Source of the DNA: Angiostrongylus vasorum
Taxonomy: Eukaryota; Nematoda; Chromadorea; Rhabditida; Metastrongylidae
DNA: 64,000 nt
Direction: 5' to 3'
NCBI GenBank assembly: GCA_018806985.1
Contig: JADANN010000245.1
Location: forward strand, 372,001-436,000
Under the pieces are notes generated by a model. That model worked only from the letters and a program-made list of their open reading frames with translations. It searched no databases and was not told the origin of the DNA. Positions 51,291 through 63,694 of this stretch are shown piece after piece. Position 1 is the stretch's first letter. Every line of letters starts with the position of its first letter. The position numbers and the translations under genes are program-made.

Positions 51291-53131
51291 GATGTCGGAT
51301 TATAAGGTCAAAAATATCTTTCTACAAACTATAGTAGTATGTGGAAAGAGATTTTATACAGTGAAAAGCCAAACAGGCGCCAAATGAACAGACTACTAGT
51401 CTTCTGCTCGCCATAGATTCCTTAGCGTAATTCATATCCGAGTACTAAAGGTACAAATACGTCACACACAGACAGGGTGTGATAGCAATTCATTTTTGTA
51501 CTGTGGGGAGAGCCATGGAAACGCTCGCTACTTAAGTACATCGAAAGCTAGCGTAAGCAAGTTCGTGCAAGGAGCTGGTAAGATGAATGAATAAAAGTGT
51601 AAGTTATCGAGTAAAGGTCAATGAAATTACCTGTAAGTGCTGCTTCGTTAACGTTGTTTTCATTTCTCTTTCTTTACTCTTTATAAGATTTGTCGCCTAT
51701 TGTAGGATGCCTCATTTTCACAAGTCGTCTATATTCCCCCCAATAATTGTACTCAACGTAACCCTAAATGTAAACTATCCTCTATTTCCGACCGATATTC
51801 ATAAGACTAGTTAAGTTTGGCTTGTTTAGTTTTGTGCTGAGCAAATATAGGGAAGAATGAGCCATTTAATATCGGTTGTCTCAGAGAATGTACCATGAAC
51901 CGACATGAGTTGACATATTCACACACTTTTCGCATTTTTAGTTTGGTCTACTGCCAATCCTCTACGAAGACAGGTTCCATGGCATACGTTGAAGCAAGCG
52001 CCACCCATGAGAAATTCGATTCCTGAACTCTATTCGAAGTATGACTGGAATTTCAATGAAATCAGTGGCATAACGAGCCTCGTGTTGACACCCCTCGTAC
52101 TTTTTGAATAACGATAACACGACGTGACACTTCTCTGAGAATATTTAAACATATCACTGGGAAAACTATCGAGGAGGTAATTATAGGATAAGTGATTCAA
52201 AAAGCTTTCTATCTGGACAAGTGGGTTATAGAGAAAGGTAGAAAAAGTTCGACAAGTGAATGCAACGTCGTGGTTGAATTTTCTTAGATTGCATGACATT
52301 TAACAGTTATTCAGGTGCTATTCTGTGCATGCAACAACAATAAACAGCTGTCACCATAGTCCTGTCGGATTTATGTAGTCAAGAATTACCACGAAATTTT
52401 GTCAACTTCCACACTTTTATCCAATCCAACGCTGCGTCATCAACAGATCTTTGGGGACGACGGAATAATGTCCACGCCGTTGCGGCTGACTGTGCTTACG
52501 AGAAACATGCAATTGCTGCAAAATTTGTTGTAAAAATGAATCCGGAAAATCCTCAAACCGTCAAAATGGCAAAACATGTCCATGTATCCAGAATTGGTCA
52601 ATAAGAACGACCTAACACAATAGCTCGCCTACCACATTCATCAACTCCTGACCAACGCACTTCCAGTTACATTCTGCTCACAGTTGTCAGCTACCGCAAA
52701 CTTGAATATACACAATAACGACAACTGACAATTTTTCATTTGAAAACGTATTTTTTCAGCTCCAAGATAAAAAAAAGTGGCTGTCGTGTTTTCACCGACA
52801 GTGAAAAAAAATTCGGTGTAGTTAAATAGATGAGCCCAAGCGGAGTAGCCAAGGATTATAATTCTATATAGACGATGAATAATCATAAGCAGCGCTGTTA
52901 CAGTATGCAGCGTGCACTGGTAGATAGATAGATTACTGCTATCTCATATAGTGAAGTGAGGATCACTGCATCTTAAACGCTGCAGTGCCTTGTGTTAACT
53001 GACTTGAGATTTTTTCAGAAAAAGGATATCCGTGAAACATTCTTATAATTTTTTTAAGACTATTATGCACAGTTAAATTATTGGCATTTTAAAACAACAA
53101 AATATTTTAACTACATTTACTTTCTAATCAG
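51291..53131. other. No supported gene
   Basis: Short frames only. Any upstream exons of the 53132-53429 exon should lie here or further left. Confidence 0.5.
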
Positions 53132-53429
53132 CAACATAGACAACACCACTACTGATAAAGCAACCCTTAGAGAACGGTATGTGGAGAAGCGTCATATTGT
53201 TGAGACGACTAGTTCTATTAGAAAGATTGAATTGATCAAAAAGATTTCAATACCAAGTCAGGCGTGGAAAACTGAAGAAAGTGAGCAAAGGTTCAGCAGT
53301 GAGTGTATGAATCTCCAACAATATAATTGTAATCAGCAAGCATTGAAATCATGCGTCGCTACAAGTCAATCAGAGCTTTCGAGCTCCATAGAAACCGACA
53401 ATCACTCCACGCTGCATATGCAGTTATAA
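53132..53429 (+). CDS. Orphan last exon of an unidentified gene
   Basis: A TTTCTAATCAG acceptor is followed by 99 codons ending in TAA. The product is hydrophilic and Ser/Gln-rich (ERYVEKRHIVETTSSIRK, then QQYNCNQQALKS), with no recognised domain or membrane segment. Codon use looks coding and the frame is open from the acceptor to the stop. No upstream exon could be assigned between 51.3 and 53.1 kb. A (TA)n run begins about 50 bases after the stop. It may be a real 3' exon or part of a pseudogene. Confidence 0.35.
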
Positions 53430-53479
53430 CGGGAGCCAAGAAGTGCTGGACGTCAGATTATCACTGAATAATCCGCACT

Positions 53480-53480
<1 letters not shown>

Positions 53481-53530
<50 letters not shown>
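53481..53530. repeat. (TA)n microsatellite
   Basis: About 25 uninterrupted TA units, 50 bases after the stop codon of the 53132-53429 exon. Confidence 0.95.
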
Positions 53531-53532
<2 letters not shown>

Positions 53533-53894
53533 AGGGCAGCTCTTCAATTCGTTGGAGAAACTAAACAAAATCTAAGCAAAGAAAATTCTATATGAACTTC
53601 TTCAATTATTAAGGAAGCACAAAGTTGATAAAAACTGACGTCTTCTTCCTCTTTAAGGCCGGACTGAACCGAGTCGGTTGTCCACAGTTGATCGTTGTCG
53701 CGATTTGCTTGTCCAGTGCCGCATTGAGTCGACACCGGTGGCGGGAGCACCTCTTGAATGGAGAACTTCATTCGGTGGTGCGTTTTCATAGAGAATCGAT
53801 GTTTATCGATTTCCACCTACAATATATTGTTTTTTGGCAAGGTTTAATGAAACTCTTTTTATAAATAACTCTGTCCAAACTGACAATGCTGACT

Positions 53895-54295
53895 TTGTGT
53901 TTACTGCATTTTACAAGTTTTCACGGCAGGGTATTATTTCTGAAACAAAAAAAACAACATTGTTTCACAAATAATACCCAGCCGTGAAAAACTTGTAAAA
54001 GGCAGTAAATAAAAAGTCAACATTGTGAATTCCAACTACAGCCTCAGCTTAACTGAGTTCAATGCCGATTTGGACTCCCCAGATCAATCCCGCTGACGGG
54101 TTATTGCTAATGGCAAAAGATGGATAGGATTAGCTGAAAGACATGCGAAACGAAGGACCCGCATGGTGTGGTGGTGAGCGCGCTACTCCCCGGAAAAGAC
54201 AATAGCGCGTTAGTTCCCCATCGTAGACACCTGCGGTCCGTAGTTTTGCAAATATCTCAGCATCATTGTGCTTGTACCTAGACTGCTCAGTACTA
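53895..54295 (+). mobile_element. SINE-C copy with a tail palindrome
   Basis: Body CCTCAGCTTAACTGAGTTCA, GACGGGTTATTGCTAATGGC, CGCATGGTGTGGTGGTGAGC and GGTCCGTAGTTTTGCAAATA. Its left end is a large hairpin at 53900-54008. A further scrap of the family lies at 54353-54385. Confidence 0.65.
53900..54008. repeat. Large hairpin (inverted repeat, about 47-bp arms, 14-bp loop)
   Basis: Left arm 53900-53946, TTTACTGCATTTTACAAGTT onward; right arm 53961-54008, its near-complement, ending ACTTGTAAAAGGCAGTAAA. Only a few mismatches. It is made from two facing SINE-C tails. Confidence 0.8.
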
Positions 54296-54479
54296 GAAAG
54301 TACAACTGATGTTGAACAACATATTTTATTTTATTTTTTATTTTATCTTAGTACCTGAGAGACAGGCGAAACGAAAAACCGAACACCAATTTTAAGCACT
54401 TACGACGCATTTTTGAAAAAAAACGAGACCTACTCTTTTGTTAAGGTTTCTAAACGTTTCATATCAGATACCTTTATGA

Positions 54480-56620
54480 AATTTCATTTTTTTCAGAGAA
54501 GAAGGAACTCTCCCGCTGGACAAAGAAATCACCTCACGGCGTGATACATGAGGAAGTCGACCACGCCCTGATGAGCAGGTGATGGTGTCTTCTTGGTATC
54601 TCAGTGGAGCCATCATTGTGTACTGAATCCGATCACCTCCTTTTTTCGTGAGAATTCGATTCGATCATAGGCTGTAAAAGAAGTTTATCATCGCTTAAGA
54701 AGAACAGAAGAAGTCGTCTATGACGAGAATTTTCCCAATAAAGTCCTCTCTTCATATTACTGAAAGATGAGAAAAGACAATGCCGCAGACTACAATCGGA
54801 CTGTCGAATTACTTAAAACTTGTGCCGCTTCCGCGTTACCCTTCCAAACAAGAACAAGTAGAATCGCCACCAAGAAATTGCTCGAAGAGAGAAGAAAATT
54901 GAAGCTTGTTTCTACTTCAGCACACTCAATATGGCGGCCGCTAATGAATGCCGTGTTCAAAAAAAATTTTTGAAGCAAAATCTACGTCGAGAAAGGTAGA
55001 AGTAACATTTCGGAGCAGCAGCGAAAGTAACTAGTTTGAAAAAAGTGCTGCCGAAACCTATGCGACTATATTGTTAAGTGTGATTCCTGATAAACGAAGA
55101 TGAAATACCCACAGTTTCGCTCCATGATAGGGAATGAATAATGGGAGAATTATGCATCAATCCTTCCTTTTCACAATCTTCGTCGTAACCTTCAAAATTC
55201 ATGCTGGATTAAACGGCCTAAGAATTCCCTTAGAAGTTCGAGTTGCGATAGAAGGCATGAAGAATGTTGCAGTACTCGGATCCAATAATAATGCTGTTCT
55301 TTGAGCTCGAAACTAAAAATTATGTGTGTTTCTAGCAGCCCCTCTGGGAATCCTGGTTGTTTATCTTACTGTGATTTGTCCGAAGTCTTGCATTCAAAAA
55401 GAAATAATTCCAGACCAGTGGACAACGTTGCTTCGGGTTATCCAAACCAAGAAGGGTCCTAAGAACTATGCCTAACTATCGTCTGATATGCTTGTTGAGT
55501 GTACCCTACAAGCTGTTTGCACATTCTGTACTAGTGCGTGGGTTATAAAAAGCTTCGGACAAATCACAGTAAGATAAACAACCAGGATTCCCAGAGGATT
55601 CTACCGTATGGATCGCATCCAAACCTCCTTGCCGTGTGTCATGGAAGTCAGTCGAGACTACCATTTGCTTTTTGTCAGAACCTTTGCCGACTACGAAAAG
55701 CGTTTGGTGAAATCGAAACGAGTGCCATCCTCATTGATTTCGTGTCTTATCACCGTGGATAATGAAGTCGCTTGAGTTGTACGAGATGGAAATACGCATC
55801 AGTGGCAAGATCCTGTCAAATCTTCGTTTCTCTGACGACCTCGTCGTTTTTCCAAGATCTACCACCGAAGCAGGGACGATGCTAAACGAGCTTGATGAAG
55901 ATTGGAAAATAACTGCACTGTGCATAAATAGGACGAAAACCCAGTTTGTGATGAACACATGGTACGAAGTTAAACAAATCAAACTGGATGATTCTTCGAC
56001 TACAAAGACCATGTAGCATGTGTACGTTGACGTTCGATGCTCATGGCGAAGAACATGAGTAAGGAATTAGGTAGAAGAAGGAAGGCACCTTGGGTTGCAT
56101 TCGTGGCTCTCAAAGATGCTGCCAACGAGCTAATAGAGCCAAAACTTCGCGCTCACCTTTTCGACCTAGCAATCTTCCCAGCGCTTTGTTACGCAGCAGA
56201 AATAAGAGTTGATGTATTTCATCCACGTGCAGAGTTTTGCTAAACACTCGTATAGATTTAAGCGATGTTTTCTAAAAGTTAACAGCCGCTCACACTCGAA
56301 ATGCGTAGCTCAGATCTTCGAAAACTGTTTGATTTATGGGACTCAGAAAAGTATAAATCGATAGCAAAGCACAAATAGGCCGATGATGTAATAAGCAGAA
56401 ATGGTAAAGAATGGGCGGAGAAGAGATTCCAGCAAAATGCGGACCACCTAAACGATCTGTGGACGTCTGGGTGGTTTACGTCAGCCATCTGATTCCACGG
56501 ATGGAAGCGAGTGCAGGACCTCGGAATGCGCCACACGGACGTCAGTATGTTCGAAGCAGACCACCGGCATAAACGACCACTGCGATAGAATCGAATGGAA
56601 AATATGTTGGGTTTTGCACT
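54480..56620 (+). mobile_element. Decayed RTE copy of a second subfamily
   Basis: Linker sequence TRTSRIATKKLLEERRKLKL at about 54845-54905, scattered RT segments (LSNLRFSDDLVVFPRS at about 55815), and a C-terminal block RRRKAPWVAFVALKDAANEL / LRAHLFDLAIFPALCYA at about 56075-56200. These correspond to blocks of the 40691-44050 element but differ in sequence, suggesting a separate subfamily. Many frameshifts; ends are approximate. Confidence 0.7.
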
Positions 56621-56904
56621 GCTAATAAAGAAGTGGCCTGCAACTATCTAAGAAGATAATCATTTTTTTACCTTTTCTAGCAGAACACTGCAAGCTTGAA
56701 AACGAGTTTGTGGAAGACTTGCAAACCCGCTTGCCCCCTTAGAGCAAGAAGTTCTAACCTCTAAACCAAACTTCTAAACAGGCAACTTTCAAGCTGTACC
56801 GTATTCTTTTAGCACCATCGATGTGTTGGAAAACTGGAAAAACAAGCCGCCTACCCCATCGTTGCTGTCAGTGAGGGAAACATACAGAAAGTCGACTAAT
56901 AACG

Positions 56905-57215
56905 AGGAGAAGTGGGCGCGTGTTGCGCAGTGATCGGAAGCGCCCTGCAGTACACATGGGATCGATCCTTGTGCCTCTAGCTCAGCAAGCCTTCCATCCC
57001 TCCGTGGTCGGCAAATCGGTGCCGGACTTGTTTGGGGGGATAGCAGCACTAGCTCGATACCTTCATTGGTAGGCCACCGTGGGTGCATGAGCGCAAACGG
57101 CCTCCGTATCATGAAGGCCAAATGTTCATTCAATCACCTCCAGCGATGCTTGACGAAGTCGAGTGCATGCCGCATTCCTCAGGGGTTTGATCAACGTCGA
57201 GATCTTTATCCTTTA
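56905..57215 (+). mobile_element. SINE-A copy
   Basis: Head GGGCGCGTGTTGCGCAGTGA, B-box-like GGGATCGATCC, body GCTCAGCAAGCCTTCCATCC and 3' end GATCAACGTCGAGATCTTTA. Overlapping open frames are not genes. Confidence 0.7.
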
Positions 57216-58440
57216 TGCTTTAATGTAGAAAAACCCCAGTTAGAGTGCGGTGTGAACCGCCTTCACATTCCATGCGAAGTCCACCTTTTTCCTGTCAGAG
57301 TACTATTAGATTTTTTGCCGCATTACGATTTCCTCTACTTCGCTGTGATAGTTTTCACACGATGTCGATGGAAGGTGCTTCAACACTACCTGCCACCGCG
57401 CGTGACTTTCGGGGCGCTTGCGACGAAACTCCTCACTGCAGGAGTCAAGGCCGACTTTTGAGCCGTAAACAGTGGTTTTACTCCTCCTTTTTTCAACATA
57501 ATCAGTCTGTGTTTGCTTCTCTTCCTCCTGATGGCTATTGTAGCATTTAATTTTTTTCGCATGAGTCGTGAGATGCTTAGTAGGGTTTAGGTGCTAGCGT
57601 TCGTAAATTTTAACTGCGGACCTTAACCGCAGTCCTTTGCTAATCTAGGAAAGCCGGAGCAAATTTGCGATTTTAACAGCGTCTTCGTACTCATTCTATC
57701 TTAAAACTCCGTATCCGTGACTACTTAACAGGAGAAATGAGGTCATTTTTTTTCCTAGGGTTTTTTTGTGACAAGCAACCTTAAGTAAATGGAGAACATA
57801 TTTACTGCAGATGAGAGCTAGACGCATGCCTTTCCAATCTCCTAACAATTTGACTGCAGGCTCTTATTTCATTCGGCGTGCAGTACATGTCCTGCCTATA
57901 CATGGGCATTACTCCCATACGCACTGTTATGAGCACGTGTGCAAGTACATACAGACAGGCATGCATACTTGTGTGAACGTGCATGAAGAATATGTCAGCA
58001 TTTATAACGTCAACCCATTCCTGGAAATACATCACTGCGATGATTTAAAATTATATACCTAAGCAAAATCTTTGTTACAAGGCAACAGAAAATTGCTTCA
58101 AAATTTGATCATTTCTGCAAACATCAACTCGCTTTCGTTTCTATAGTGTCACAATGGTGTTTCAGAGCTGAAACATTGGACTCCTTACCAGAAGGCGTCG
58201 TCCAATAGAAATGTAGAGCTTGATTTCTCGCGTCAGTGAAAATTCTACCTAGAAATCATTATTTCTGCCATTTAAGACTGATGCAATGACATTGTTTCTG
58301 CCAAGAGTGTGCGCCCAAGGGTAGTTTGTAGATTCAGCTTTCATAAAAAGAAACAAAGTAGAGAGAGGAAGGAGAAATTTGAGTAAAACGCGATTCATAG
58401 CACTTTAGGACGACTGATTTCTGCGACACATTACAATGGT
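57216..58440. other. No supported gene
   Basis: Overlapping frames at 57066-57550 start inside a SINE-A and have no recognised motif. CATGCA-type repeats occur at about 57900-57990. Confidence 0.5.
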
Positions 58441-58485
58441 GCTGAGATATTTAGCGTCGAATGTCTGCTATAACCCTGAAACATA

Positions 58486-58762
58486 GCTTTTCTGAGCCGA
58501 AACTCGCGAAAAACATCAAATGTGCGCTAAACCCTCAAATAAGTGTTTTCTGTGCGGAATTCGGCGCAGCTCGATGCACGCTCAAAAAACGCGTATTTGA
58601 CAGTTTCAGCGCACATTTGAAGTTTTCCGCGGCTTCCGCACAGAAAATACTTATCTGAGGGTTTTAGCGCCCAATTGACGTTTTTTGCGAGTTTCGGCTC
58701 AGAAAAACCTTATTTTAGAATTTTAGCGCACATTTGATGTTTTCGCTAGTTTCGGCTCAGAA
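58486..58762. repeat. Foldback repeat with 72-bp arms and tandem copies
   Basis: Left arm 58486-58557 (GCTTTTCTGAGCCGAAACTC...) and right arm 58636-58707 are inverted copies, about 85-90% alike by eye. The motif AGCGCACATTTGA / TTTCGGCTCAGAAAA also recurs in direct orientation at about 58607, 58665 and 58723 (period about 59). A 24-bp SINE-C scrap lies just to the left. No coding capacity and no recognised family. Confidence 0.7.
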
Positions 58763-58774
58763 AACGCGCACCGT

Positions 58775-59805
58775 AGTTTTGTGATTGTCCATTAGTTTTT
58801 CCGGCCTCTGCAGCTTCGACCATTACTGCTGCTCTTCTCTCTTCTTGATCTTCTTTTTGCCGTCTGCCTGCGTTGTTTGCATTTTCGGACGTAAGATAGC
58901 GGTTGTCTCGGGCTATTCCACGTTAGCGTATCAGCTGATGTGCTTCTGGAGGGGTCTCTTAGTGACTTTCGAGCTCTCGGCTTTTATTGCGCTAAGGTGA
59001 AGATTTTAAATGAGTCGGTCGCATCCTTCGTTGATATTTTCAAGAATGACATCTCTCCATCATCAGACTATTGAACTGAGCAAACCGCACTTTATGAGAG
59101 CTTTAGGACTTCGTCTTTAAATTTGGCGACGTCTTCTCGTCTAAAACAGTTCCATGATGCCGTACCTTATACTTTTTTGTATGCATGATCAAAACTCATG
59201 GATGATACCATCGAGGACTCAGATGCAAGTGTGCGTGCATTGTAGATACAGATCCTCACTTAAGTCCTTTGCGACTTAGGCAGCCTAGAATAGTGCTGAG
59301 ATTTTGTCAACCTCTCTCTGTTCGTGCGATCCAACGCTGCCGTTTCGGTCGCTCTTTCGATGATCAGGGAAAAGACTGATTTATTTACTGTGTCTAACAT
59401 TTAACATCCACTTATAGCTTGCTTAACTCTGGACGTAGATGCTCTGTATGCTCACGATTAGCTTGCTAGTCTCCCCGAGAGTAGTCGGGGAGCTTATTTG
59501 TTAGAAGCGACTCTTGTCGCCTTCCTTATACGCCCATTTTGTTTGCTTGCTTGCTTATGGGAGAATTAACTCTAGAATCCACATGAACATAAACACACTC
59601 ACGCACTTCTACATGAATGCGTCCTCCTAAACACATAAGTCATGTGCCAAATCAGCGCAGCATAAACTGGGAGTCTATCCCCTAAATTCATCTGCGCAAC
59701 AGGAAATCAAAGGTGGCTTTTGATTCGTAATTAACCTCCTATCGCCACCTGGAAACGCGCCACTTCGCTTTACAACTACACGGTGTGACATCCATCTATG
59801 GGTGT
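58775..59805 (-). mobile_element. 5' part of an RTE copy, internally deleted
   Basis: The right end (59450-59805) matches the 5' UTR of the 40691-44050 element (ATGTGCCAAATCAGCGCAGC, CGCCACCTGG). The middle matches the start of the endonuclease. The left part (58790-58985) jumps to the linker region with CTGCAGCTTCGACCATTACTG, so most of the endonuclease is deleted. Confidence 0.7.
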
Positions 59806-61129
59806 GATTCGTGGAGCTGACTAATAAATAAGTATTGTTGCTTTCAAAGGGTCGTGTTTTGGTATGCACAAACTGAAATACTTTGGATTGCATGAGTAGT
59901 GGCCATAAGTAGGGCTCATCTGTGCGATACCACATCCTGATGGCGTTCGTTGCTTGCTTCGGCCGGTGATGATGGAATTTGCTTGGTTTGTAATTCTACA
60001 TTTGCCCACTGTTACTGTATGCGTCTACGGATTTTCTGTATTTTAGATAACGCATTATTGATTTCCCTTATTTTTTATTTTTTCTTATTTATTTCTAGAC
60101 AAACCATATTCAGGATTATCGTGATGCATCAAGCAGCGTTTCTCACAGAAGAAGAGTCAGACCGTGTGGCAGGCTGCCAACTGCTTTTTACTTAAGCTAC
60201 CTTCATCAGTAGCACAAACCACATTTCGGCAAATTCTGGGTAGGCATACATTCCACACGCGAATGAATGAATCAGGATAACTACACTTTTAATTGTGAAT
60301 TATTTGCAGCAGTTTTCCTATCATGGTTTTAGTGAATGAATGCCGTTGCGTAGATTTCTCCTCAGATACTACACACAGTAAAAAGTTCTTACTTCAATTT
60401 CTCCCAACAACTGTGCAACTTTCCATGGATATTTTTTGTAGGTTACACGTCCAAACTGCAAACTTATTCAGAAACAGGGACACTATAGTTTAACCTTTTC
60501 CAGTACAGTAACTGTGTTCTGAATATTTTCGTTAAAAGCCAACGGCCATCTCGTTGATGAATCGGGTGGCCTACCATCCTATTCCATGGCGGACAACTTA
60601 TACGTTCTTATGACGCTGTTCCTGAACCTCCGAACTCAACCTGTGAGGCGTTACCTCTTGGAAATCGTTTCTGTGGTACCAGCGATTGCAAATGATCTAT
60701 AAGTCCTCAAAATTGCAGCATAAGAGACAAAGCGCTCTATCCAAATGTGCTCCAGCGTACTGCGTTCTCCTCTCACGTATTCCATCACGGTGAACTGTCC
60801 TCATGCCTTCCGATGGAGACCTCTAGGCTACAGTGCTTGTGCTTTAAGAATGGTTTTATTCTAATAAAATTATGTATAAAACTTTCTGCACTACTGGTAT
60901 CTTATTCTTTGTTGTTTGCTGCGATATAGTAGTTACAGAAGCCATTACCGTAGCCGATACGTGTTCTACCAATAAATCGAGTTCTTTTAAATCGCTTTTC
61001 CTTGTTTGGAGTCTTCTTTATCATGTCGAAATCAACAATTATGCGGTTACGATTAACAGTTTCAGTCATACTGTGATGAGGGCAACTGGGGGCTAAACAA
61101 TAGTCTCGTATGTAAAGCAGAAGTTTCAC
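59806..61129. other. No supported gene
   Basis: Frames at 59950-60195 (+) and 60747-61129 (both strands) are short and featureless. Confidence 0.5.
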
Positions 61130-62670
61130 TTCGCATTGTCATGCGATCGACGGCACAGGTATATTGCTTTTAGTGGGTAAACCAACTCTTTGAAGATCGT
61201 ACCATTCTTCCAGCGTTTTTGTGGAAAACCCTGAAATTCGGGTCGATAGTGTTCCCGCTGTACGTTGAACATCCCGCTCACTAACGGCTCTTGTCCTTCG
61301 GTGGTCGTTCACATGCGTTAGTGTCCGACCCACTTTATCTTCAAGTGTTTGGCGTATAGAACGGTGTCTTTGATTTTCGATCGTTGCCGCGGGTTAGAGC
61401 TTCGGATCCTTTCCCTCATTTGTGTGAAATGGGATACTCCTAGCATCGTCGTTTCGACTGCGCGTTCAATAACGGTAAGTGAGCTTTCATCCTGCTTAGC
61501 AGCGACCAGGTTTTTTCACGCATATGTTAAGGGAGGAAGAATCATAGTGTTTAAAAGGTGGGCACGGAGTGGGATGTTCTTTGTTCTCTTCACTACATGT
61601 TCGATGCATTTCAAAGCTCCTCAAGCTACTCGTTTCCTCCTGCTCAACTCTGGAGCTAAGTCGTTTAGGATGTTGATTTCCACACTTAGGAAGATGTAAA
61701 TGGAGCATTCTGAGATATTCATTCCGTTGAGCATGAATGGGGCATACCTAACTAATCCGTTCCTCATGAACACCGTTTTTGTGAGATTTACTCAAAGGCG
61801 AATCTTTCCCACGGGTGTTATCAAAGTCGGGTAGCATTCGTTCCGCCTGGCTTATGTCTGGTGTTATGAGAACGATGTCATCAGCAAATCGATGATGGTG
61901 TAACTGCCGACCATCGATTTCCACTCCCGTGTTGTCTCACTTCAGTGTTCGCATGACGTTCTCGAGTGAGGCGGTAAATAATTTTAGCGAAATGGTATCA
62001 CTTTGCCTAGCCTCATTTTTTGAAGTCGATGTTAATGTCGTTGTAGAATGGTGATGTCTTGGCTGTGAAATTTTTATGCAGCTTATCAACAATCTTTATA
62101 TGCTGAATAGGGACTCCTTAAGTGTCCGACGTTTTTTATGACTGCTTCTATCTCAGCAGAGTCAAAAACCTTCCTTAAATCGATGGACGTTAGACAGAGC
62201 GGTCCTTTGTATTCTCGCTATACTTCAGTGAGTCTTCGTGGATGTGCTTCATCGTACTGAATCCTTTCCGAAACTCTGCTTGGTCACAATGCTTTCCAAC
62301 GTTGAGTGTTCTTAACCTTTTTATTTGCTTCCTATTCTTTTTAATGGCAAGGTATATTGCGAACTATAACCTCTATAATGCTGAGATATTTGCAAAACTC
62401 CGAGGACCCGCATGGTGTGGTGTGAACGCGTTACTTCCCGGAAAGGATAATAAGGCATTCGTTCCCCCACCGGAGACACCTGCGGTCCAGAGTTTTGCAT
62501 ATATCTCAACATTATAGAAGTTGAGTGTTCTGTCAATCATGTTTAGGATTATTTGAGTGGAAAGTTCGTAGACGTCAGACAGTAATCAGATTGGGCGATA
62601 GTTGCCGCTATCGTGGAGATCACCCTTCTCGAACAATAGCAGGGCCTTACTTTGCCTTCCTTTGTTTCCC
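61130..62670 (-). mobile_element. 3' half of an RTE copy, interrupted by a SINE-C
   Basis: Reads leftward from the RT domain (62665, GGGCAAAGTAAGGCCCTGC region) through the catalytic region near 61870 to the C-terminal block (61139-61333, with RISGFSTKTLEEWYDLQ). It matches the 40691-44050 copy base for base over long stretches. A 207-bp SINE-C at 62313-62519 splits it and is flanked by a perfect 12-bp duplication. Confidence 0.8.
62313..62519. mobile_element. Short SINE-C copy with 12-bp target duplication, nested in an RTE
   Basis: Flanked by GTTGAGTGTTCT at 62301-62312 and 62520-62531. The 207-bp insert has inverted arms (CTATAATGCTGAGATATTTG at the left; its complement-like AGTTTTGCATATATCTCAAC at the right) around the GCATGGTGTGGTGTGAACGC core. 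Because the flanks are exact, this copy shows the true ends of a unit. Confidence 0.78.
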
Positions 62671-63044
62671 TAGGACTATGGATCGAACTAGGTACTAGGT
62701 ATTGCGTTGTAGGGCGTTTGCAACCACTCACTGTTATACGAACGTGCATGTGCTCACACTGCTTATGAAGACGCTCGTCCAAATATCCACTTGGATATTT
62801 TACAACACTTCTCATCTATACTGTAAATTTGAACATTGCTGTTCATCTGGACGATTAAAGTAGATGGAGCAAATAGGAAGCAGCAATTACTAATGCTTGT
62901 TGTTAAATCCATAGGAATTTTGATCCAGTTTAACAACATATTTTTGGAAGCCAACAATATTTTGCGAACAAGTGCATAAAGCAAAACTGACAGCAACAAC
63001 TGTTAACAGACTCGCATATTTTTGTGGAATTACTAAGGCTGCAG

Positions 63045-63432
63045 GAGCTGATACCACAGTGGTAGTGGTGTTCGTCATCACGAGTATGTTAGTAGTTCGA
63101 TTCCGTTCCAGGCCAACCAAGCCTCTCATCCCTCAGGAGTCGGGAAATTGGTACCAGACATTTCTGGGGAAAAAAATCACCTTCTTCAATCCAATTGGGA
63201 GCGCTCTAGGCCAGCTATCTCAGGACTCCAGGGAGAATTGCTCGACCAGCATTCTACGACATCAAGATGAAATGAAAATCCTCAAGCAGCAACCGAAGCC
63301 ACAGGTAGAAATTTGGAAGGCATTCGTGGACGATGTATGCGGGGAAACGAATTGGATGTTAGAAGTGTTGGGATCCCCACAGTAGACGTGAAGACGGATG
63401 AAATAAAAATGAAATAAAATAAAATAAATGTT
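63045..63432 (+). mobile_element. SINE-B copy with intact boxes and A-rich tail
   Basis: A box TACCACAGTGG, B box AGTTCGATTCC, body GGGAAATTGGTACCAGACAT and CTCAAGCAGCAACCGAAGCC, and tail ATAAAAATGAAATAAAATAA. A 137-codon open frame (62972-63385) lies across it and is not a gene. Confidence 0.75.
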
Positions 63433-63694
63433 TACGCTACATTAAATTCATGCTACTTGGATGCATTTGGGAACAAAACGAACTCAGTAGATTTTGAGTG
63501 GTGATTTCGACGGCAAAAGAAATGTTGGCTTAAAATTTATTGTAAAGTTCGACAAAGGCTAGCCGCAAACTTTTTCCTGCAATTGGGAGAAGAACTACTT
63601 CCTAGGTGAACAAAAACCACTCTTTTACTTAAGATGGAAGCCCACGAAATCTGAAGAACTCGTATACATAAAAAACCGGTCATGGAGTAGAACT

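Noticed and set aside
57066..57550. 131- and 101-codon frames
   Set aside because: Begin inside a SINE-A and continue into unannotated sequence with no motif.
62972..63385. 137-codon open frame
   Set aside because: Lies across a SINE-B copy; the same DNA at 45.4 and 51.0 kb is not open.
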